DNA of 64,000 nt from Thalassospira alkalitolerans (GTDB lineage Bacteria; Pseudomonadota; Alphaproteobacteria; Rhodospirillales; Thalassospiraceae): NCBI RefSeq assembly GCF_002115745.1, contig NZ_JFKB01000007.1, forward strand, positions 1 through 64,000, written 5' to 3'. Within the stretch, counting starts at the first letter, position 1, and each line of letters begins with the position of its first letter. The notes beneath the pieces are model-generated. The model saw nothing but the letters and a program-made list of their open reading frames with translations. It was not told the origin of the DNA and ran no database searches. A program made the position numbers and the translations under genes. Positions 57,273 through 64,000 of this stretch are shown here, in pieces.

Positions 57273-58489
57273 AGATCGTGCAACATTTCCAGATAACGCT
57301 CGGTCTTGTCGACCAGCGGGTTTTCGATGTTCCATGCATATCCTGCAAGGATCGAAACGACCATACGTTTCAGTTGTGAATCATCATCGGGCTGATTGAA
57401 AATAATCGCCTGTAGACGTCCATCGTACCAAGCATCGACATAGGACCGGAACGTATCGACACCTTTTGACAACGGTTCGGCAAAATCCTTGTTCCAGTCA
57501 ATCGATTGTCCCCTGTGTCGATTGATCAGAACACTGGCGGCCATTTCGGCCGATTGCATGGCAATGGTAACCCCAGATGAAAACACCGGATCAAGGAACC
57601 CGGCCGAATTCCCCAACAAGACATAACCATCGCCATGAAGTTTTTCCGATTGTGCGCTGTATCCGGCAATCGATGCCAGTTCACGGATCGGTTCGGCATT
57701 TATCAACAAACTTCCAAGTCGCGTATCATCGATCAGTCGTTTGAAAATATCCTGATCGGTCATTCCGACAAATGCCGGGTCGTTATCGGGATAGATAACC
57801 CCAACGGATGCTGTGCCATCGGAAAACGGGATCAGCCAGTACCAGATTTCATGCCGGGTCGGGTGCACAGTGATCAGGATTTTTTCGCGGTCATAACCCG
57901 GATCACTGATGCGATCGCGCATATGGGTGAACAGTGCACGGCGTTCGATGGATTTATCGGCACGGGCAAGGCCGAGCATGCGGGGCAGTACCCGGCCATA
58001 CCCGCTGGCATCGACAACGAAACCGGCGCGAAGTTCGCCCGGTTTGCCATCTGCATCCTCAAAGCCAAGGCTGCAATGGCCATCGGAAAGATTTGCCGAT
58101 GTCACTTTGTGCCCGAACCGGATATCGACCCCGGCACGTGCAGTTTCATCGGCCAAAATTTGATCAAATTGGGCCCGCTGGACCTGAAACGTTGTGCCCC
58201 AGCCCGTTCGTTCGAAATTCTCGCGAAAATCAATCGACATGTATTGATCTGCACATTCGAAAACGGCACCGTTTTTAAACTGGAAACCGGCGGCCTCAAC
58301 CGCGGGCAGCAGGTTTGCGCGTTCCAGCACATTCATGCAATTGGGCAGCAGGCTTTCACCGATGACAAAGCGTGGAAAGGTCTGTGCTTCCAGCACTGTA
58401 ACGGCAAGCCCGGCATCATGAAGGAATTTGGCAACCACCGACCCGGCCGGGCCCGCCCCAATGACGGCGATATCGCATTCTGCTTTCAC
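57254..58489 (-). CDS. FAD-dependent oxidoreductase (halogenase/geranylgeranyl-reductase-like)
   Basis: 411 residues. FAD motif IAVIGAGPAGSVVAKFLHDAGLAVTVLEAQ at the N-terminus, RFVIGESLLPNCMNVLERANLL typical of the tryptophan-halogenase-like group, and GYVLLGNSAGFLDPVFSSGVTIAMQSAEMAA. The WxWxIP halogenase motif is represented only loosely (WYWLIPFSDG), so halogenation cannot be claimed; hydroxylation or desaturation of the aryl head group are options. End overlaps the lipoprotein start by 19 nt. Confidence 0.85.
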   Translation of the reverse strand: MKAECDIAVIGAGPAGSVVAKFLHDAGLAVTVLEAQTFPRFVIGESLLPNCMNVLERANLLPAVEAAGFQFKNGAVFECADQYMSIDFRENFERTGWGTTFQVQRAQFDQILADETARAGVDIRFGHKVTSANLSDGHCSLGFEDADGKPGELRAGFVVDASGYGRVLPRMLGLARADKSIERRALFTHMRDRISDPGYDREKILITVHPTRHEIWYWLIPFSDGTASVGVIYPDNDPAFVGMTDQDIFKRLIDDTRLGSLLINAEPIRELASIAGYSAQSEKLHGDGYVLLGNSAGFLDPVFSSGVTIAMQSAEMAASVLINRHRGQSIDWNKDFAEPLSKGVDTFRSYVDAWYDGRLQAIIFNQPDDDSQLKRMVVSILAGYAWNIENPLVDKTERYLEMLHDLCAPSL

Positions 58490-60789
58490 GGGGTGTTTCC
58501 TTGTTCATGATCGGGAGCTGTCATCCAAAAGGCCAGAAACCACGCGCCGACTAGACCAATGGCAATGACCGAACCAATGTCGCGGACCAGTGGTACCGAA
58601 CTGCTGGCGAGAAGACCAAAGGCAAGAACGCTACTGATCAGGGACAACAAGACCGCAAGTCTTGTATCGTCGTCATGGTTGCTATTGCGGCTTTCGGCCA
58701 GAAACAGCACATAATCCGCCCCGATGGCAAAGACTAGAAACAGTGCCATGGTGGTAAAGAAGCTTTGCGGTATCCCGAAAAGATATCCGCCGATCACAGC
58801 AATCAGGATCGCGCCTGCGGGGGCGGCAAAAATGCAAATGCCGCTGCGAAGCCCGTATCGCGAAACCGCAAGGATGGCAGCAATGCAAAGCGCGCCGCCA
58901 AGTGCCACCCACGCCCAAAAATGATATTGGGAAAACTGCGCGCTGATGGCGTCTGCCGGGTCGATCAAGGTGACAGGATTGATTGGGGCAATTGCCGCAC
59001 GAATGGCATCAATATCCATGACATTGCGAAGTCGAATGATGTCCGAATTTCCAGAATGCAGGCGATCAATTTCTGGCAGGATCATTGTGGCCCTTTCATC
59101 GGGCACAAGGTAATCCGCCGACATCGTCGGGGCGGTGATATTGACCGGTAATTGATCGGACAGGGCCGCGCCAAAACGGTCATAGAGTTCGTGTGTGACC
59201 AGCAGCCGGTTTTCTTCCTGTCGGGCGATGGACGGGATCAAATCTGAAAGCCCAATCAAGCCGCCAAGACGGTTGTCATTTATCAGGGGCGATAGGGCAT
59301 GACGCACCGCTTCGCCGGTTTGCAGGCGGCTTTGGGCATTGTCGCCATCAATACGCAGGAAGGTGGAACTTCCACCTAACCCCAGAATATCGGCGATCTC
59401 GCGCGCATCGGAAATCAGGGTATCATTGCCATGGCCGAATTGGCGAATATCATTATTACCGGGGATCAGCGCGGCTGCCAGGACAAGCCCGATGATGATC
59501 ACCGTGCTTGCGATCAACCGTGTGGGGCGTGTGGAAAAGGTCCTGTTAAGGCCTATTTGAAGCAGGTCATGTAATTTGCGGATTGGCGAGGATGCCCGTA
59601 CATCGCGCGCCGGAACCAGCGGCAACAGGAACAGGACCGAACAATAAGCCGCGATCAACCCCACCACCGAATAGACGGCAATCTGGGCCAGTAATTGCGT
59701 TGGGCTAAGTGATAATGCGCTAAAGCCGATGACAGATGTCAAAAGGCCAAGGCTGAGGCCCGGTTTGATTTTGCGCAATCTGTCACGTGGTGATCCATCC
59801 GACGTGCGCAGGACAAGGAAATGCAGGGCATAATCGACCGAAATGCCGATCATGCTGGCACCAAAAACCAGCGCGATCACATGAATGGTCGGAAAAATCA
59901 GGATGACGGCGGCAAGTCCGGCGATAAGTCCGCTGCCAACGACCAGCAAGGCCCCCAAAAGCGGTATCGGTGAATAAAACACCAACCCGATCATAATCAG
60001 GATGCCAATGGTGGCGATGATCGCGATGCGCTGGACATCGGCTTTGGCGCGGGTTGCCTCGGCCTGGGCAAAAAAGATCTGCCCGGTTTTGGCTGTGGTC
60101 AGATCGGGTGTCATATCCTTGATCGATTGCAGGGCGGCCTTGGCACCCTTGACCCATCGCGGATCGGTGCCGGTGCTGCGTAAGTCAGCAGACAGAGTGG
60201 CCATCACCGGCAGATAAAAGCGCCCGCCGCGTGCGATCACATCATTGCCGGAACCAAGCTTTGACCCAAGGTCCGATAGAAACACGGGCAACAGGGCAAA
60301 CGGGTCCTGTTTTAGCGATTGGCTGCTCAGTGTTGTTGCCGGGGAATAAAGGTTCTGGATGGCCCGACGATACAGCGCGTCGCCGTCACCATTGGTCAAT
60401 CGGGTATGATCCGATTGTGATAAAAGTCCATTGGCATAGGGACCATAAAGCGCCATCAGATCGGCAAAGCGGTCATTGTTGCGACCGGGCAGGGTAATGT
60501 TTTGTGTGCCATCCATCGCCGCAATCTTATCGGCGAATTCGCTGGCCGCTTTTTCAAGTGTATCGCGTTCTGGATGCGACAGCATGAAAATCGCCTGCTG
60601 GCTATCACGTGCCAGAAGGTGGCGGACGGTTTCAATATTGCTTTTCGGTTTGTCCGGATCGGTGTTTTCCCGCCCGATCAGCGACAGGAAATCAGCATCA
60701 ATCCCGGTGAACCCGCCGTGCAACTGCCATCCGGCGAAGGTCGCCATTAAAATCAGGCAAAATGCCCAGATGGATGCCCGCAATGCCAT
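58486..60789 (-). CDS. MMPL/RND-family exporter
   Basis: 767 residues, two repeats of one membrane helix, a large periplasmic loop and five more helices, giving about twelve helices. GISVDYALHFLVLR and AIGADYVLFLAESR are the paired RND proton-relay helices. Presumably moves the aryl-polyene lipid from the inner membrane towards the LolA/LolB-like proteins of the cluster. Overlaps neighbours by 1-4 nt. Confidence 0.9.
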   Translation of the reverse strand: MALRASIWAFCLILMATFAGWQLHGGFTGIDADFLSLIGRENTDPDKPKSNIETVRHLLARDSQQAIFMLSHPERDTLEKAASEFADKIAAMDGTQNITLPGRNNDRFADLMALYGPYANGLLSQSDHTRLTNGDGDALYRRAIQNLYSPATTLSSQSLKQDPFALLPVFLSDLGSKLGSGNDVIARGGRFYLPVMATLSADLRSTGTDPRWVKGAKAALQSIKDMTPDLTTAKTGQIFFAQAEATRAKADVQRIAIIATIGILIMIGLVFYSPIPLLGALLVVGSGLIAGLAAVILIFPTIHVIALVFGASMIGISVDYALHFLVLRTSDGSPRDRLRKIKPGLSLGLLTSVIGFSALSLSPTQLLAQIAVYSVVGLIAAYCSVLFLLPLVPARDVRASSPIRKLHDLLQIGLNRTFSTRPTRLIASTVIIIGLVLAAALIPGNNDIRQFGHGNDTLISDAREIADILGLGGSSTFLRIDGDNAQSRLQTGEAVRHALSPLINDNRLGGLIGLSDLIPSIARQEENRLLVTHELYDRFGAALSDQLPVNITAPTMSADYLVPDERATMILPEIDRLHSGNSDIIRLRNVMDIDAIRAAIAPINPVTLIDPADAISAQFSQYHFWAWVALGGALCIAAILAVSRYGLRSGICIFAAPAGAILIAVIGGYLFGIPQSFFTTMALFLVFAIGADYVLFLAESRNSNHDDDTRLAVLLSLISSVLAFGLLASSSVPLVRDIGSVIAIGLVGAWFLAFWMTAPDHEQGNTP

Positions 60790-61424
60790 TACTTGACCGT
60801 TCCTGTCAAAAGGGCGGCAAATTCCGGCGGCAAGGGAAGGTTGCCTAGGCCCTGATCGGCAAGGATGATGTCGTCATGATCATCGGATGGTTTTTCAAGT
60901 TGGATGGTTTGGACATAATCGTTGCCGGTTGCGGTGATTTTGGTGATCTGGCTTGCAATCGCGGTGTTATCTTTTGGGGTCAGGATTATTTGCCAGGCAT
61001 TATCGGCGGTCGTGCTTTTGGTGATGTCAAAGCGTTGTTCAAGCGGTTGCCAGTTTCCGGCAAGCACGGCGGAAATCAGTTCGACAAACTGGCGAAACTG
61101 ATCACCACGGGCAAGTGCATCACGGTTGCCCTGATCATCAATCCGGGTGATGCCGTGATCATCCAGAACCGTTGTGCCGGGGAACGGGTCAAGGGTGCGC
61201 CAGACAAGCCCCGTGGTCGGGGACAGGATAAAGTCACCGTTTGATCTTAGCGGTTTGTCAAAACCGGCTAGATAGCGTTCCATGGTGAAACTGCCGCGCA
61301 GATATTGGTCCTGATTGATCTTTGCCGGGGGCGTGATTTCGGTCGCCCATGCACAACTGAACACGCCCGCGCCAAATAGGGCGGCCATCATTCCAGATGC
61401 GATCAGGCGGCGAAGCAGGGTCAA
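60789..61424 (-). CDS. LolA-like periplasmic carrier
   Basis: 211 residues. Signal peptide MTLLRRLIASGMMAALFGAGVFSCAWA. The mature part (LRGSFTMERYLAGFDKPLRSNGDFILSPTTGLVWRTLDPFPGTTVLDDHGI) follows the outer-membrane lipoprotein-carrier (LolA) pattern. Such proteins are regular members of aryl-polyene clusters and probably shuttle the lipid pigment across the periplasm. Confidence 0.85.
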   Translation of the reverse strand: MTLLRRLIASGMMAALFGAGVFSCAWATEITPPAKINQDQYLRGSFTMERYLAGFDKPLRSNGDFILSPTTGLVWRTLDPFPGTTVLDDHGITRIDDQGNRDALARGDQFRQFVELISAVLAGNWQPLEQRFDITKSTTADNAWQIILTPKDNTAIASQITKITATGNDYVQTIQLEKPSDDHDDIILADQGLGNLPLPPEFAALLTGTVK

Positions 61425-61828
61425 GAAAGGGCCTCTATCTTTTCGATGAAGAAATCGGGACTGCGATACAGCATTTCACCGCTGCTTTTTTCCACCGCGA
61501 CCTGAATGGTAAAGCCCTTGGTTAATTTTTCACCGGTTTTGGTGTCGCGGACCAAATAGTCGATTTTCAGGCGGTTTTCATATTCGCGAAGCGTCGCGAT
61601 AATGGTGATGTTCTGCCCAAAGCTGCAGGGACGGATATATTTGACCCGCATATCGACAATCGGCCAGACATAGCCCGATGCATCCATTTGCGGATAATTG
61701 TAATCGACCTTATCAAGCAGGGCACAGCGGGCATTTTCAAAGAACTGCACGTAATTGCCGTGCCAAACCACATTCATTGGATCAAGGTGATAGAATTGAA
61801 CGGTTTCTGTGATGGACGCATTGATCAT
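61421..61828 (-). CDS. acyl-CoA/ACP thioesterase, 4HBT family
   Basis: 135 residues, hotdog fold. FYHLDPMNVVWHGNYVQFFENARCALLDKVDYNY is the 4HBT/YbgC motif with the catalytic Asp. In aryl-polyene clusters this enzyme may release or edit thioesters. Start overlaps the ammonia-lyase stop (4 nt). Confidence 0.87.
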   Translation of the reverse strand: MINASITETVQFYHLDPMNVVWHGNYVQFFENARCALLDKVDYNYPQMDASGYVWPIVDMRVKYIRPCSFGQNITIIATLREYENRLKIDYLVRDTKTGEKLTKGFTIQVAVEKSSGEMLYRSPDFFIEKIEALS

Positions 61829-63387
61829 GATGCGATATCCTCGCCATAAAGCGCCCAGTGACGGCCCTGAATACGATCGACAAGCAGACGCAATGTGCCT
61901 TCAAGCGGTTGGTCTTCGGCGATAAACGGGATGTCGCGGCCAAGCGCATCAAGAAACGTTGTCAGGTCATTGCCAAGCTGGGCATCCCGGATTTCACCAT
62001 TTTTCAGGCGCAGTGTGATGGCCTGTTTGACGGCGATCAGATTGGCGGCCGCGACCTGTTCGGTCAGTTGCAGGATGCGCAGGCAATCACGTGCGGCAAT
62101 CGTCCCCATACTAACCTTGTCCTGATTATGACATTCGGTCGAGCGCGAGAAAACGCTGGCAGGCATGGTGTTTTTAAGTGCCTCGGCCGTCCAGGCTGAT
62201 ACACCGATTTGCACCGCTTTAAGCCCGTGATTGATTGATGCCCGATCCGCATCCGACCCTGACAGGTTTGATGGCAAGCCATGATTGAATTTGGTATCGA
62301 CCAAAAGCGCCATTTGCCGATCCATCAAATCGGCCAGATTGGCAATCAGGGTTTTCATCCCGTCGGCAACAAAGGCAACATGCCCACCATAGAAATGCCC
62401 GCCATGCAGGATGGTTTCGCCTTCGATGTCGATCAGGGGATTGTCATTTGCGCTGTTAAGTTCGGTTTCAAGTGTGGTTCGGAATGTCGGCATCATGTCG
62501 GCCAGAACACCGATGACATGTGGCGCACAGCGTAGCGAATATCGATCCTGCAATCGGGCGGGGGTGTAATTTGCGCCAAGATCGGCAAGGTCGCCTTCGA
62601 TAAAGGCGGCGATGCGGGCCTGGCCCGGATGGGGTTTGGCGGCAAACAGGCGTTTGTCAAAATGCGCGGGATTGCCCAGCAATCCGATGGATGCCAGTGA
62701 TGTGATGCGCGCGGTCAGACGGCACAGGTAATCGGCTCGCACGAATGCCTGACACATCATGGCGGTCATTACGGATGTACCATTCATGATTGCAAGGGCT
62801 TCTTTGGGGCGCAAGGTTAACGGCGTTAACCCGGCTTTTGACAGGGCGTCTTCGGCGGTGGTTTTTTCACCGCGATACAAGACATCGCGTTCCCCGATCA
62901 AGGCGGCGGCAACATAGGAAAGCGGGGTCAGATCACCACTGGCGCCAACCGATCCTTCTTCGGGGATCAAAGGCGTGATGTTATGTTCAAGAAGGCCTGA
63001 TAACTGGCGCAAAAGGTTAAGACTGACGCCGGAATATCCAGTGCAAAGCGATGCCAGCCGCACGGCCAGAACCGCACGTGCCTGATTGGCGCTTAGTAAA
63101 TTGCCAAGGCCGCAACCGTGAAACCGGCTGAGATGCAGGGGCAGTTCGGCCACCAGTTCCGGCGGGACGCGGCGCGAAACAGAATCACCATAGCCCGTAG
63201 TCACCCCGTAAATATGGCCGTGATCGCGCAACTCGCGGTCAAGGAAATCAGCACCGGCCTGAATGCGGGTGGTGAATTCCGGGGCAGATGACAGGACGGG
63301 CATAGCGCGCTGTTCGGCCAGTGCAACGATATCTTCGATGCGCAGGTTTTCTTCGCCAAACAGAACATTGGTGCAACTGTTATTCAT
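61825..63387 (-). CDS. MIO-type aromatic amino-acid ammonia-lyase
   Basis: 520 residues from the ATG at 63387 (AGGA seven bases upstream; the frame to 63417 lies in the upstream gene). MIO cofactor triad Ala149-Ser150-Gly151 in EGSVGASGDLTPL; catalytic Tyr60 in YGVTTGYGDS; also NDNPLID. The pair that sorts substrates reads Phe89-His90 (LSRFHGCGLG), unlike the His-Leu of characterised bacterial tyrosine lyases or the Ser-His of histidine lyases. In aryl-polyene clusters the lyase supplies the 4-coumarate or cinnamate starter, so tyrosine or phenylalanine is expected, not histidine. Confidence 0.88.
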   Translation of the reverse strand: MNNSCTNVLFGEENLRIEDIVALAEQRAMPVLSSAPEFTTRIQAGADFLDRELRDHGHIYGVTTGYGDSVSRRVPPELVAELPLHLSRFHGCGLGNLLSANQARAVLAVRLASLCTGYSGVSLNLLRQLSGLLEHNITPLIPEEGSVGASGDLTPLSYVAAALIGERDVLYRGEKTTAEDALSKAGLTPLTLRPKEALAIMNGTSVMTAMMCQAFVRADYLCRLTARITSLASIGLLGNPAHFDKRLFAAKPHPGQARIAAFIEGDLADLGANYTPARLQDRYSLRCAPHVIGVLADMMPTFRTTLETELNSANDNPLIDIEGETILHGGHFYGGHVAFVADGMKTLIANLADLMDRQMALLVDTKFNHGLPSNLSGSDADRASINHGLKAVQIGVSAWTAEALKNTMPASVFSRSTECHNQDKVSMGTIAARDCLRILQLTEQVAAANLIAVKQAITLRLKNGEIRDAQLGNDLTTFLDALGRDIPFIAEDQPLEGTLRLLVDRIQGRHWALYGEDIAS

Positions 63388-64000
63388 TGTCGTCCTTTTT
63401 CGTCGCCCAGAAGTCATAGAAATTGAACCATTGCAGCGGTTTTGTCACAACAAGCTTTTCCAGCCAACTTGCATACTGACCGGCATATTCGGTGATTTTC
63501 CCAACCCGGTCCTTGCGTGGCAGAATGATTTGATCTGCCAGTTTGTTCCAGACGATTTCAAACCGTTTGCCTGTACGCCATGCCGCGACCATGTAAACCG
63601 GGCATTGCAGAAGATAGGCCAGAATAAAGGGTCCTTGCGGGAATGGGGCCGGTTCCCCCAAAAATGGGGCCAGTACCGATTTGTCGCGTGCGCCAATGGC
63701 AACACGGTCGGCTGCGATCACGATCCATTCGCCGCGTTCTACCTTTTCTCGCAGCAATATGGCGGTGTCCGGGCCGATATCGGTGACTTCGATCAGGTCG
63801 ACCTGACTTTCGGGCGCTAGTTTTTGCAAAACCCGGCCAAACCGGGCGGCATTTTTCTGATGCAAAAGCACATTGATGCGGAAATTGCGATCCCGGCTGG
63901 CAATGGCCCGGACCAGTTCGACATTGCCGAAATGCGATACGAACAAAACAGCCGCCTTATCGCGCGGGATATAGGAAAACAGGCTGTCGGCGCGATCAGG
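63380..64000 (-). CDS. LpxL/HtrB-like acyltransferase (5' partial)
   Basis: The frame is open to the right edge of the window (residues before the visible TTG read DSLFSYIPRDKAAVLFVSHFGNVELVRAIA), so the start lies outside. The HxxxxE acyltransferase motif is in VSHFGNVEL, and later come WIVIAADRVAIG and APFPQGPFILAYLLQCPVYMVAAW, typical of the lipid A acyltransferase family. In aryl-polyene clusters such an enzyme joins the polyene to a lipid. Its end overlaps the ammonia-lyase start by 8 nt. Confidence 0.85.
   Translation of the reverse strand, partial: PDRADSLFSYIPRDKAAVLFVSHFGNVELVRAIASRDRNFRINVLLHQKNAARFGRVLQKLAPESQVDLIEVTDIGPDTAILLREKVERGEWIVIAADRVAIGARDKSVLAPFLGEPAPFPQGPFILAYLLQCPVYMVAAWRTGKRFEIVWNKLADQIILPRKDRVGKITEYAGQYASWLEKLVVTKPLQWFNFYDFWATKKDDNE

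Noticed and set aside
57254..58489. FAD enzyme as a flavin-dependent halogenase
   Set aside because: General layout fits the halogenase-like group, but the WxWxIP motif is only loosely matched and the lysine-dependent halogenation site cannot be confirmed by eye.

Overview
The window looks like chromosomal DNA of a marine alphaproteobacterium, most likely Thalassospira or a close relative in the Rhodospirillales. This is judged from moderate GC, codon style, the N-type ATPase, the branched-chain-type ABC importers and the mixture of catabolic operons; no rRNA or other marker gene is present to prove it. Gene density is high, nearly all genes sit in long operons with ATGA-type overlaps, and no tRNA, rRNA or CRISPR array was seen.

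Layout. (1) 1-2006: the end of a tail-collar-domain surface protein, then an IS3-family element (773-2006). (2) 2054-8679, minus strand: a complete nine-gene N-type (second, alternative) F-ATPase operon in the order atpDCQRBEFAG. (3) 8680-23328: a nine-gene minus-strand operon (two periplasmic binding proteins, LivHMGF-type importer, two iron-type alcohol dehydrogenases flanking a GabD-type succinate-semialdehyde dehydrogenase), the sigma-54 response regulator and sensor kinase next to it, and, across from it, a secreted cyclase-family hydrolase. I find sigma-54 promoters in front of both the nine-gene operon and the cyclase gene, each preceded by two copies of the same 17-bp palindrome (TGAGCG-N5-CGCTCA) about 32-33 bp apart. 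This ties all these genes into one regulon, probably for a lactone, 4-hydroxybutyrate or diol substrate. (4) 23408-35041: a myo-inositol regulon: Gfo/Idh/MocA dehydrogenase, RpiR-type regulator with two matching operators, FrcBCA-like importer, iolC-DUF2090, iolD, iolE, iolB, iolG. (5) 35141-52917: a tryptophan/anthranilate catabolic island. Tryptophan dioxygenase, an HGGYW-type arylformamidase and kynureninase give anthranilate. A 2-aminobenzoate-CoA ligase and a fused 2-aminobenzoyl-CoA monooxygenase/reductase activate and dearomatise it, and beta-oxidation-type enzymes, a thioesterase, a Rid-family protein, a MarR regulator and a second LivHMGF importer complete the set. (6) 52969-64000, minus strand: the distal part of an aryl-polyene pigment cluster (two ketosynthases, ketoreductase, dehydratase, lipoprotein, FAD enzyme, MMPL exporter, LolA-like protein, thioesterase, MIO-type aromatic ammonia-lyase, LpxL-type acyltransferase), running out of the window.

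The most interesting points are the sigma-54 regulon inferred purely from repeated operators, the whole tryptophan-to-aminobenzoyl-CoA route in one island with a Rid protein lacking the usual catalytic arginine, a C-terminally truncated FadJ-like enzyme, two carboxylates in the N-ATPase c subunit, and an ammonia-lyase with an unusual Phe-His selectivity pair.
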